Shown here: piece after piece, positions 1 to 11,031 of the stretch
Numbering within the stretch: the stretch's first letter is position 1
Layout of the letters: each line of letters starts with the position of its first letter
Assembly: GCA_030278955.1 (NCBI GenBank)
Contig: JAOANR010000003.1
Span: 62,758,195 to 62,822,194 of the forward strand
Direction of reading: 5' to 3'
Length of the DNA stretch: 64,000 nucleotides
Source: Hygrophila difformis
Taxonomy: Eukaryota > Streptophyta > Magnoliopsida > Lamiales > Acanthaceae
Program-made: the position numbers and the translations under genes
Notes under the pieces: model-generated
What the model was told of the DNA's origin: nothing
What the model saw: the letters and a program-made list of their open reading frames with translations, nothing else
Databases searched by the model: none

Positions 1-2617
1 TTCTTTTCAATGGCTTGAATTTCTTCCTCCATAGCTTTTTGCCACTTGACTTCTTTAGAGACTTCTTGAAATGTCAATGGGTCAAGACCTGCAAATAGAC
101 AGAAATTATTGAATTTATCATCAATTGGCTCACTGGAGTCATATATGTCCTGGACCCTTCTTGTTCTTCTCACAATAGGACTATCATCAGAGGATTGGCT
201 TTCAACTTCAACATGATCAGGTACCATGTCCTCCATTTGTTGTTGCTGTTCCTTTTGCTTTTCATGTTCATCATCAAAAGGAACATGCTTGGTCGGCTCA
301 TCTTCATTCCATCTCCAAGTTTGATCCTCATTAAATATAACGTCTCTTGACACCACCACTTTGCGGGTTACAGGATTGTACAGTTTGTACCCGTTGCAAT
401 TTTCACCATAGCCAAGAAAAATACATTTTTGGCTTTTGTCTTCAAGCTTCGTACGCTTTTCTTCTGGCACTTTTGCAAAACAAATGCTTCCAAAAATTCT
501 CAGATGATCAACTTTTGGCTTTTTCCCACTCCAGACTTCTTCGGGAGTTATGTCTCCAATACTCTTTGTCAGGACCTGTTCAACAGATAGACAGAACAAT
601 TTACAGCATCACCCCAAAATTCTTTGGGAATATTTTTCTCTTTCAGCATACATCGAACCATATTCAAAATTGTTCGGTTCTTTCTTTCTGAAAGACCATT
701 TTGTTGTGGTGTATATGGCATCGTGAGTTGGTGTGATATCCCTTGCTCTCTGCAAAAATGATCAAATTCTCGAGATGTGTATTCTCCACCACGATCTGTC
801 CGTAGGCACTTTAATTGGCACCCACTTTGTTTCTCAACAAGGTTTTTAAATTCCTTGAATTTAGAGAAAACTTCACTTTTTTCTTTCATCATGTAGATCC
901 ATGTTTTTCCACTGTAGTCATCTGTAAAGGTAAGAAAATACCTGTTTCCACCAATTGAAACTGGAGTAATTGGTCCACAAACATCAGAATGTACTAGCTC
1001 AAGTCGCGATCTAGCTCTTCTCGCGCCATACTTCTTGAAGGTGTGTCGATGTTGTTTTCCCATGACACAAACCTCACAAACATTGTTGGAGGATTCAATC
1101 TGCGGCAGTCCTGTTACAATATTCTTTTTCTGTAACAATTTCAATGCATCAAAGTTAAGATGCCCATACCGGAGATGCCATAACTTGCCGCTATCAACAG
1201 TGGTTGCCTTCAAGCATTTTGAGTCATCTATAGTGAGCTTCAGAGGAAACATTCTGTTCGTCGTCATCTTGACATGTGTGATCAACCTGTTATTCTTATC
1301 TCGCAAACTAAGAGCCAAATTTTTCATTTGGATTTCATATCCTTTTTCCAACAATTGGCCAACACTCAGCAGATTACTTTTAATTTCAGGTACATAATAA
1401 ACATCAGAAATGCATAGATGTTTTCCATTATGTAACTCAAAGGTAATATCTCCTTTACCTTCAATTGGCCTTTTCGACAGGTCACCGAATGTGATATTGC
1501 CCATTCGTCTTTCATCAAGTTTGGAGAAGAATTCCTTTCTTCCACACATATGGTTTGATGCACCTGTATCCATGTACCATGTGACCGTTTGAGGTGGCTC
1601 TAGTGCTTTGCAAGACATTAATACAACTGGACCATCCTTCTCTTCTTTATCAATGAGATTCGCCTTCTCATCTTTGTTGTTGTCTGCATTGTACCAACAT
1701 TCATTAGCGAAATGACCAAATTTCTTACATACTCAGCATTGAACTTCTGATTTGTCAAATCTTCCAAAGTTTTTGCCATGTCCGCGACCACGGGCTCGGA
1801 ATTGTCCTCGACCTCGATTGATATTCTGGCCACGTCCATTTCCTCCATTATTTTCGCCATTATTGGTATGATTTTGATCATATCTATTGTTGACTCGGCC
1901 ATCTCTTCCTCTTTGTGCCTGAAAACGTCCATGTTGTGGACTTCCTCTAACTGCATTATTTCTTTTGAACGACAGTTTCGTCTGCAGTGCTTGCTCCAAG
2001 GATTGTTCGTCTCCCCTTTTGAAGAGTCGTTGCTCATGGGCTTGTAAAGAGCCCATTAATTCTTCAATTGTCATTGCCTCGAGATTTTTTGATTCTTCGA
2101 TGGCAACAACGATAAAGTTGAACTTTGGGTCTAGGGACCTCAAGATTTTTTCCACAACACGAACATCATTGATCTCTTCGCCATTTTGTCTCATTTGGTG
2201 AACAACGGAAATTACTCGGGAGAAGTAATCTGAGACGGCTTCGGATCTGTTTTGTTGTAGAGTTTCAAATTGGGCTCTCAAAGATTGGAGCCGGATCTTC
2301 TTCACTTTATCTACTCCATCGTGGGCTTTCTTTAAAATTTCCCAAGCGTCCTTCGATGTTTTTGCGGTAGAAATCAACTCAAATGTGGCTTCATCTACGC
2401 CTTGGTATATTGTGAACAAGGCCTTTTTCTCCTTTTTCTTTATCTCCTTCAATTGATCGTCATCCTCTATTGTTGATGTCAATTCTGCAAAATCTGCTTC
2501 CACCATATCCCATACATCAAGGGATCCCAGCAAGGCTTCCATTTGGATACTCCACATCCTGTAATTTTCTTTTGTCAATTTGGGCACCTGTGATTGAAGA
2601 GAACTGGTTGACGCCAT
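1..2617 (-). pseudogene. copia gag-pol polyprotein, broken and partial
   Basis: The first ATG on the minus strand is at 2617. The frame stays open to 569 except for one TGA at 1733-1735, which falls inside the gag zinc knuckle where a tryptophan codon is expected (CxxC-x4-H-x4-C lies around it). Gag has a UBN2-type region (about 1900-2500). The protease motif DTGA is near 1560 and the GAG-pre-integrase motif WHLRYGH near 1170. The integrase core has [15 protein letters not shown] and [11 protein letters not shown] between about 1000 and 690. Near 570 a frameshift moves the reading to another frame, which continues to base 1 through the integrase C-terminal part (a FLGY motif, then an acidic linker). 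Reverse transcriptase would lie outside the window. Two lesions make it a dead copy, though a fairly young one since most of the frame survives. Confidence 0.88.
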
Positions 2618-3468
2618 TGTGAAGATTATCTGCAATAATTCCAAAATAAGTTGTATTAATTATTTCGGAATCGGTCGAAGACTCCACGAATTTTTCTGCT
2701 CCGAAATTTCTTCTTTGCTCGGTAACAATTATTTTTGCACAAATTTTGAATGGTAGCAGGATCTCTGCACAGCTTTCTTCCAATTCTTTTGTTTATCTGT
2801 CTGACTCAATTAAATTGAGCATTTAATTTCCACCAACTAAGTGGTCCCACTTCAATAAAATCTTTCACTATCTATGTCTCCACTTTGCTCACGTTTTTCT
2901 CAGCTTTCTCTTTTCTCTCTGCTCCCCCACTTGTTCAATTTATTTTTGCCCACACACAACTTCAATTTACCTGTGGAAGAAAGAATTACACAGAGTCCAA
3001 TTTCAAGCACACAACAGCAGCATCTCAAATGGCGGCGACTGGAGCACTGGCGGTGGCTGGAGTTTCCGGCAACGACGTGCGCAGGCGAGGTGACTGGAGG
3101 GGAGACGACGTCTGTCGGGACGGGTAGCAGCGGTGGATGGGCCTCGTCGGTGGGCGGCGCGGGCAGAGGCCAGGAAGGGGCCGATGGTGAATTTGGAGCA
3201 GCTTCACGGAGGTGCTGGAGCGACGGGAACAGCAGTAGCACAGCAGCAGCAGTGGTCCGGTGGTCGGCAGCGGTTGCACGGAGCAGGAGGCCGGAGGGTT
3301 TGACCGGTGCACAGCAGCAGCGCCGGAAGTGTGCCGGCACTGGTGGTCGCTGATGGCGGTGCTACGACGGCTTCTGGGCAGCACTCGGAGGGGACACCGG
3401 TGAGCAGATTAAGTATTTTAATTTTGAGCGTTTATACTCAAGTTGTTTCGCTCTGAGTTTAGATCTCA
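2618..3468 (-). other. Untranslated leader of the left copia element
   Basis: An ~850-bp non-coding leader between primer site and gag start. It has a GC-rich, CAG/GGC-rich stretch (about 3020-3380) that happens to be open in several frames on both strands; none resembles a protein. The part next to the primer site shares short blocks with the leader of the element at 14114-16033. Confidence 0.65.
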
Positions 3469-3481
3469 GGCTCTGATACCA
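3469..3481 (-). other. Primer-binding site of the left copia element
   Basis: The minus strand reads TGGTATCAGAGCC, four bases inside the LTR. This is the usual match to the 3' end of initiator-methionine tRNA in plant copia elements. Confidence 0.85.
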
Positions 3482-3485
3482 ATTC

Positions 3486-3788
3486 TGTTGGAATTTTGAA
3501 TTGGGGAGAAGAGAGTTTAGATGTTATTGTTCTAAATCTCGTTCTGCGTTTTTCACTAACATTACACGGCTATTTATAACCGGAAGGATTACAGCCTTAA
3601 AGATATAAAATACAACATTGTTGACAACTACGGATACGCAATCCGCAATCTTTGAAAACTTATAATTCAAACATAATTGCTATTTTTTTTATTACGGCTG
3701 AAGCAGCTACTTTTGACGACGGCGTGAGCATGCTTTGTCGGGGATGGCGGCTGGAGCATGCGTAGTTAGGTGAGTTTATTATTCAACA
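3486..3788 (-). repeat. 5' LTR of the left copia element
   Basis: A 303-bp LTR starting TGTTGG and ending CAACA on the plus strand. Its first ~200 bp match the LTRs at 14114-14466 and 15704-16033, including the block around 3560-3580 that on the minus strand reads as a TATAAATA box, the probable element promoter. The end at 3788 was placed by aligning the AGTTTA...CAACA tail with those copies. Confidence 0.8.
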
Positions 3789-3910
3789 ATTTGTTTATCC
3801 TATGCTTGTTACATTTTCCTTATGCCTGGTTTTTCCATCAAAGGAGTGATTTGTTTGTTCGCTCGTTTAATTTGATTTATTGTTGGTGGTCTTCACTCTT
3901 CACTCTTCAG

Positions 3911-3999
3911 ATAACTGATGCTGTAGTTGTTGCAAGGATTCTAAATGCCACACTGGTTGTGCCTGAGTTGGATCATCATTCGTACTGGAAGGATGAGAG
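3911..3999 (+). CDS. O-fucosyltransferase exon (first visible)
   Basis: Follows the pyrimidine-rich acceptor CTTCAG and ends at donor GTCAGT. It encodes ITDAVVVARILNATLVVPEL and on to WKDE, ending in phase 2. In the family this block directly follows the QRTG motif, so it is an internal exon. Confidence 0.88.
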
Positions 4000-6366
4000 G
4001 TCAGTTGAAGTTCAATAAATTAAAATCTTCATTCAGTTGAACAACAACTTCCGACAAATTAAATTCTTCATTCAAGCTACATATATATATATATATATCT
4101 AAATATATATATGTGTTAACACTGTGCTTTCGGCACCTAAAATGACCAAACTGTCCTAACCACTTCTCCTAATTTACAGGTTGACATTGGCATATGGAGT
4201 ACCTATTATTCCCTCTTTTGTCGTTTCTGCTCGGCTTGTTCAACACTCTTTTTCCTGCCTTGTTCAAAAATCCCTTTCCGTTATGTCCCATCACTTCTCT
4301 CATCCCTTTGTTCCGTCTTCTCTCTTCTCCATCCCTAATCATGGGAAGGTCGCAAGCCCTTCTTTTCTTTTTGGCCACCTTCGTCGATGGTTGCCCGGCG
4401 CAACCGCATATCCATTGTCTCCAAAGCCGCATCTCGCTGCCGCCCTCCGCCTCGGGACCCATAAAGTTGTTCCCAATCTCTGTCCCTGCCCTACACTCCC
4501 ATCGACGGAACCCTAGCTTCGCCGCCGTTGAGCTACGCCACACTCGGTTGTTCCCGCCGCTGTGGACATTTATTCTATGTGCCGCCGCCCTTCGATTCTG
4601 GTCTGTCCTCATTTAGTGTTCCTTTTAGATTCTGGTTTCCCTGGAGCTTTAATCGAAATAAAATCGTATATCTCTCGTGTATAGCATCGCCTCCAGAGCC
4701 CACGCCTTTGGTGTTGACAGGTTTCCGTGCTGCCCAGTCGTGGGAAGAGTGGATGTCACTAGGTTCCTCTGCTTAACCCTAACTTAATTGGAAATATGTG
4801 ATTCGATAGGTGCCCATTGCACGGAAAGGTTCCCTCTTCGCTGCTTCGGTATTCCATTACGTTATCACCTCCGTCAATAAGGTCCTTCTTGATTTTCCCT
4901 TTCTCTCTTTCGATTTCAATCCAGCTCTTCAATCGCATATTTTTTTCTGCCAGGGCGAGACGCTGGAAGACATCAAAATGCACCTCTCCGCCAATGCTTA
5001 CGACCCCTACCTACAGAACGGTTGGTCTGCTACGAACTTCTATTTTCCTGATGTTCAGTGTGCTTGGGGAAACTTGTTTAAATTTATGTGGTTTTGCATT
5101 GGGAGAGGTGTAACGTTGATCCGGATTGCTTTGTTGTGTTACACACGTATTTTTGTTAGCTACCCCTGCTCTACCATCTATTTTCAAATCTCGTTGCTCT
5201 GAGCCTTGGATTCAAGTTATTTTGTGGAGCCTTAGGGGAATTCTGCTGAAATTATGTAACGGAAAAGTGAATAAATGGCTTTGGAGTGGAGTTTATCCTC
5301 TAGAATCTAGATTGTTTCCTTTCAATAGCTCATTCATGTAGAATCAATTCCCTCACTTATCTAACTTTCCTTGGATATGCTTAGTGGAGGAAGAGCAGCA
5401 CTCTATTCTGAATTTTTGATGATTTGTATTCATTTATAATTTCTATATTTTGTTCTATTTGCCAGATTAAATATAGAAAGGTCATATTACAGGTAAGTTG
5501 TATTCAAAGTATTCTGAGTCCATCTAAGGGTGTAATGTTGTAGCCAAGTCGAGTGTGGAGTTTTACACATTTGTCTAGGTTCATATGTCCAAAAATTGTG
5601 AATATATAATTTAAATTCAAAGGACTACAATCGAATATAATATATTTACTTTTATAATTTATAGGAGTTTAAAAAAAACTTGAAATTTTACTTTTTTTCC
5701 AAATTATCGATTCAGGTAACTTGCTTGTATCAATGAGTCAATTAAATTATAATGTGATATCAGTCCCTAATTGTTATTTATTCTGTCTGTGTCTTCCACG
5801 ATTGGTTTTTAGAATGTTGTGCAACCCTACTGTCCTAATTGCTTGTCTCCGCGGGCTGATTTGCCGAAGGCGTCTATGAAATAGGCTCTAAATCATTGCC
5901 CTTAAAGAGGCGGAGGCTTCACTAAGGTGGCTCATCCAATTTTTACTCTTTCAATTTGCCTAATTGAATGCCGAATGGTTTTTAACTTTCAATCTGAATG
6001 CAATTGTCATCTCCCATCGATAGGTCACAGCTCGCTTCGGATATTTTCTTCCCCTTCATTTTAGTTAATTGTTCTCCCTGCATTTGCCTCACCCAAAAAC
6101 AAGTAGATGCAAATAATGAGGTGCTGCCACTCTGTTTTCATGTGTCTAACGTCTATTAAGAAACAACTGACTTCAATTGGAAATTTGATCTTTTGTGGTG
6201 ATGCATTTGGCAGCACAGATGGAGATTTCGCAGAAAATGATGCTATCCCACTCTACCGATCCATAATCAAACAAACCTACTTATTAATATCTCAGTGGCC
6301 ATGACAAATGATTATTCCTTGACTTTTTACTTTTTATTGTTACATTTTGCTTTGCATTATTTCCTT

Positions 6367-6369
<3 letters not shown>

Positions 6370-6413
<44 letters not shown>
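6370..6413. repeat. (AT)n microsatellite
   Basis: About 22 AT units inside the Helitron, in a stretch that otherwise shows no coding signal. Confidence 0.95.
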
Positions 6414-6418
<5 letters not shown>

Positions 6419-7744
6419 TGAGGACCTGGAAGATGAGATTGATTATGAGATCCTTACCGACCCCGATCCACTAAATGTGGGCATTTGTCGTGCTAATTAA
6501 AGCCTATTTATGCTACAAAGTTTGGAGATTCAGAAACATGAATAAAGATAAAAGATGCTGTATTTGGTGAGTAGCAGTTCAAAGTCATGCAATAGAATCT
6601 TTGGGACACTATTTATTTATTAAGTATTTAAGTTATAGAATCAATAAGTATGAAATCAATAAGTTAGCAACCAGCTAGCACTTCATGTTTGCGTTGTGTT
6701 CTCTCTTACAATGAGGTATTGTTTTCCATGAAGAACAGAATATTTGCATTTCCCATTTCGTGAGTATTGAACATTTGTCTAATATTTGAATGGGAAAGTA
6801 CTACAAGTAGGTAGTTATGGACATTGTTTGGTTGATTTGGAGTTCTGGTTTTTGGCTCATTTTCTTTTCATGCCATTTTACATTTCCATGCCTTGTGCTG
6901 TGCATTGTTCGCAATTGAATATTAGATTCTATTCAATTTCTAATTTCTTTGCTAATTTTATGGTGGTCAGCTAATCTGAGGTTCCAAAACTCCTCAGTGG
7001 TTTAATGCTCTGACTTGACGTTAATGAGTGCTCAACAGCGGGTGTATATTTGCTTCCTGACCTGCTTATTTGTTCTTTTCATGTTTCGATTGTGTTTGTT
7101 TGGATGGCTATGTTGAGACTATCTAAGTTGTGACTTTCATTTTGCACTCATCTTCGAAATTGGATGAAAATTACGAAGTAATGAAAGTGATGGGTTTAAA
7201 GCATTACATTCTAAAGTTGGTACCTATTGGATTCAGCTTTACATACCCTTTTACACCTAAAGAATATGAGCTCCACCCTCCATACTTATATTGGTTAGAG
7301 ATGAAATTTAATTCCTGATTCTGTCTCGTTTTAATTTTAATCTTTTAGTTTACTGCTTTGGTATAGTTCTCAACTTTTTTGTAAAATATTGATTTCGTTT
7401 CTCGAATTGGATATTTGCATTCGATTAATGGTGCACAATGTGACAATCATACTGTAATTATTAGCATCAATTTTAAGGGATTCATATTGTTTCATATTCT
7501 TCATGTTATGTATAAATCACACATTTGAAGTACTCATGCATGTTTCTATTCATGATTGGTTTCAGAGTTCAAAAATTGAATTGTGTTAATTAATTTGTGA
7601 TTGATTGATTGGTTTTTCTCTTCAATGTTATTTTTTGGGATTTTGGATTCAAGGATTTGGTTTATTTATATCATCACATGGCTATTGAAAGTCATATCAA
7701 TTAACAAACATTGAATTATTTTTGTAGAAATATGCTGCGTGCAG

Positions 7745-7912
7745 GATAAGGTCTGAAAACCCGCTTATACAGTTTGAGCTGACACTAAGGACGGCAACTT
7801 TGTGGTGACGAATGGCGATATTTGGAGTGGTTGCAGGAATATTTGGCATCAACTTCTAAGTACCATTGTTCAATTACCCAGATGCTTTCAAATGGGTCAT
7901 TTCATCACCAGA
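7745..7912 (+). pseudogene. Captured MRS2/CorA-type magnesium transporter exon
   Basis: Within the Helitron, a segment bounded by an acceptor-like GCAG and a donor-like GTAAGC reads ENPLIQFELTLRTAT, then AIFGVVAGIFGINF, then FNYPDAFKW. That is the C-terminal region of plant MRS2/CorA magnesium channels, ending in the pore signature GMN, here GIN. Two in-frame stops (TGA 7806-7808, TAA 7857-7859) and the changed signature make it a dead fragment. Retained splice-like borders suggest genomic DNA was captured rather than a cDNA. Recognition is by motif order only. Confidence 0.68.
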
Positions 7913-8772
7913 GTAAGCTCGTCCCTAATTTTTGCCTTGTTTTTGTGCTTTTTTAAGTATTGAAGACTGATGCTGCTCTAGACTGTACAGCATGCAAAAT
8001 GTCATTGCTCTCACCTCTAAAAACACCTTCAACATTCCTATTATGGTAATTGTTTTCTATGTCCAACACAAAGATGCTTTTTACTTGTAATATTATTATG
8101 TATAAGTATGTGCTAATATTGTTTCATCCTAAAAAACTTGTGTGCAGCTACTATCATACTCATTTCAAGCACTAAAGCCATCCCATCACAATTACCATTA
8201 AAGTCGGTATGTGCCTCGTTGATTGATACACATGGCTTACACCAAAATATTCACTATTCATTACAGTTTTTTTGCTTATTCTCAATTGCCCTTTAATGCT
8301 CCTATTCATTCATTTACTGTTTTGCCAATAAAACAGGTTTACGCGTTTTTCCCCATCAACTTTACAACCGATTATTCACTTTACTTTCATGGCAAGATTT
8401 GTTTCCTATATGATTAGTTTCTGTTTGTACCATTACTTATCAAAACAAGCCTATTCAGATCTATCATAATTATCAATCTTACATCTACAACCTATGACAT
8501 GATTACATTTCATTGAATCCTGCGCGGCGTAGCGCGCGAAAAGGGAACTAGTATATATATATATATATATATATATAGTTTCAAAACTCTTTGCTAGCTT
8601 CAGAAAATGTCATAACGGTTCAATATTCGTTGGATTATGTTTTCTGTTTTTCAAACATATCTTTTTTTATCTGAGATGTACGACTGCATTCAGTTTCACT
8701 TAACCACGAGCTTTTATTTCTCAACCAAATACGGTATATACTATTATAACTACTACATGCTCTGTTATGCAG

Positions 8773-8962
8773 TGATTTCATCGACATTTTTGACGTGGAT
8801 TGGTTCATCTCTTATCTTGTAAAAGATGTTCCTATCGTTAAAAGAGTGCCGGAAACAGTGATGAGGTCAATGGATAGGCCACCATATACGATGCGAGTTC
8901 CGCGCAAGTCTGAACCTGACTATTATCAGGACCAAGTCTTGCCTGTTCTATTGAGAAGACAT
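8773..8962 (+). CDS. O-fucosyltransferase exon with a GC donor site
   Basis: Acceptor TTATGCAG, then the S-DFIDIFDVDWFISYLVKD block, ending at LLRRH. The only donor that keeps the frame with the next exon (VVQLTKF) is CAT|GCAAGT, a GC-AG intron. The nearby GTGGAA donor would shift the frame onto a stop within the next exon. Confidence 0.86.
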
Positions 8963-9269
8963 GCAAGTGGAAAATCGTTTAGTCCTGTGGCAAGTTGCTT
9001 ATTGTAATTTATGCCTGTTTGGTAGAGCTTAAACGAGACTATGTTTTATTATTGTTATTTATGCGTCAGCAATTCAGCAGCATACACATACATAACATGA
9101 ATAAATATATCTGAAATTAAAGCTGCAAGAAAGTTTATCAAAAGAAACATCCCGGTTGCTTATCACTTGAGAGTTGAGACACGATCAATACCATCTTATT
9201 ATTTGCTTACTAATGGTGTTGAATCTTCGAATTAAGGCCTTCTTAAATCTTGAAACTGGATTTTCTACT

Positions 9270-10059
9270 TGTTAACGCTGAAAATCTTGGGAGGAAAGAT
9301 CTCTCTTTTATTACGAATTAAGAGGAAAGATTACAGGAAAACTAGAAAGCAAATTACAGGAATTGAAGAAAGCAGTAAAGGAATTGAAAAAATACAGAAA
9401 AGCTGTAAAGTGCAGGAAAGCGATAAAGAAAGTAAAAATGTAAAAACTGGCTCTCTGAGGAGAAGATTGGAGATCCTTTTGCGTATGATGTAGCTTGTGT
9501 TTATATAGTGGAGAGTTTTCCTAGATCTGGCCGCTTCATGGTTTGTCTCTGGATATCTATTTCCTTGTTTCCTTGATAGCGTATCCGCTTAGGATTCGTT
9601 TCCACGATCCTATCTGGATTTCTTTCCTTGCCTTGATGTGTTTCCTTGTATGAGGCCTCCATTCAATGCGCATTCCAGATGGACTCCAACCTTCCAGATG
9701 GACTCCGTCAGTCCAGACGGCCTCCGTTCTGACCCTAAACCCAGCTGGGCCTCCATCCATCTCCATCATTCCAGATGGACTCCAACCTTCCAGATGGACT
9801 CCTCATTCCAGATGGACTCCAACCTTCCAGATGGACTCCGTCATCTCTTTGGGCCTCCATGGCCTCCACCCTTACAGACGGCCTCCCTCTTCCGGGCTGT
9901 GTCTACGCGGCCTCCCTCTCTCGGGCTGTGTCTACGCGGCCTCCCTCTTCCGGGCTGTGTCTACGCGACCTCCCTCTTCCGGATATATTTTACCCAATTG
10001 GGCTAATTTATTTAGACGAGCAACTCCATTGGGCTTAATATATTTTTACTATGTTAACA
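9270..10059 (-). repeat. 3' LTR of the gag-only gypsy element
   Basis: 790 bp, TGTTAACG...GTTAACA. It contains a minisatellite built on CCAGATGGACTCC (about 9675-9845) and a second built on CTGTGTCTACGCGGCCTCCC (about 9890-9975). Confidence 0.9.
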
Positions 10060-10139
10060 GATGCCCCCCTCGCGTATTTTGTCTGAGTAGCAATTCAAGA
10101 CAAATTTGCGCGCTTAATTCAAGTTTGTAGGCCCATCGA

Positions 10140-10660
10140 GGCCCATTGCGCGCTTAACTCGACGCGAGGGCGCCGCCTTGACCGCCGTCTCTTGGAGGCC
10201 GCCGCCCTCATTCGGAGCACAAGGCCGCCGCCACCACTGGAGCATGAGGCCGCCACCTGCCCGAAAGTTTGGAGGAGGCCGCCACCATTGCCTTGAAGGC
10301 CGCCACCTTGAAGAGTTCTGGGCCGCCATCTACTCCAAGCAAGCCGCCATCTTGAAGACTTCCCTGGGCCGCCACCTTCGTCCAAGAAGACCGCCATCTT
10401 GAGGGCTTGGGGCCGCCACCATCATCTCACCCTTGGGGTCGCCACCATCATCTCGCCCTCTCGGCCGCCATCGCATTGAAGCTCGGAGTCCGCCATCCCC
10501 AATTCGGAGAAGTTGTCAGGCCGCCACCCCGAGCAAGGACCATCTTGAGGCCGTCGTGGTCTTGAGGCCGCCACCTCCTTCATCTTGGCCGCCATCTGGA
10601 ATCCAAGCAGGCCGCCATCACTGAGGCCGCCACCTCTCACAAGGCCGCCACTTCTCCTCA
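10140..10660. repeat. GGCCGCCA-rich interspersed repeat region
   Basis: About twenty copies of GGCCGCC(A) at irregular 15-40-bp spacing between gag and the 3' LTR of the gypsy element. On the minus (transcribed) strand this is a run of TGGCGGCC motifs. Open frames on both strands are a by-product of the composition. Confidence 0.8.
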
Positions 10661-11031
10661 TGGGTCAGGTAAGTTCCTCATGTTCTCGTGTCTTTATTTT
10701 GTTGTGTATATTTGATAACATGAATTCCAGCTAGACCACTTATCTCCACTTTGCTTGTCATTGCATGACTTTGACATAGGAAGGATTCTAGCTAACCTAG
10801 TGTCGCTTCTTTAGTCATCCCACGCTTTACTCATGACACATGATCTAGTAGACGACACCATTCCGGCCGCCACTCCCTTGGCTCAGGCCTCCATCAGCTT
10901 TTCTTCCCGGGCTGCCATTCGAGTACCAGCCAGGGTGACATCCTCCATCAGGCCGCCATACTCAGCCAGGCGCCATCCTCAGTCACCGACTACTCGGCCT
11001 CCAAGGCCGCTGTCGACGGCGCCCAGGGCCA

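Larger units (their letters stand above)
1..3788 (-). mobile_element. Ty1/copia LTR retrotransposon, truncated by the window edge
   Basis: A copia element in minus orientation. Reading the minus strand from the right there is a 5' LTR (3486-3788), a tRNA-Met-type primer site, an ~0.85-kb leader, then gag, protease and integrase, running off the left edge before reverse transcriptase. The domain order gag-protease-integrase is diagnostic of copia. The gag-pol frame has one nonsense codon and one frameshift, so this copy is not autonomous. It lies just upstream of the first visible fucosyltransferase exon, so that gene's earlier exons are either beyond the element or lost. Confidence 0.9.
4098..8551 (+). 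mobile_element. Helitron (non-autonomous) in an O-fucosyltransferase intron
   Basis: The left end begins TC directly after an A and continues with an AT run and GTGTTAACACTGTGC, the look of plant Helitron 5' ends. The right end has a GC-rich hairpin (8522-8538, GCGCG...CGCGC) followed by CTAG at 8548-8551 and then T. Insertion between A and T in an (AT)n tract with no target duplication fits Helitron rolling-circle transposition. No Rep/helicase coding is visible, so it is non-autonomous. The interior holds at least one captured host exon (7745-7912) and a GC-rich, gene-like segment at about 4230-5060 that I cannot identify. Confidence 0.78.

Noticed and set aside
2874..3384. Frames of 119-159 codons on both strands
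   Set aside because: GC-rich copia leader between primer site and gag; no domain and mutually overlapping.
4194..4616. A 140-codon frame with a hydrophobic N-terminus in the Helitron
   Set aside because: No recognisable domain, overlapping frames on both strands, and splice-like context; treated as captured gene-like DNA of unknown origin.
9638..10130. Frames of 120-190 codons with repeated RWTP/PDGL at 9638-10130 and 13013-13625
   Set aside because: They translate the LTR minisatellite antisense to the element; no family match and indels between LTRs.
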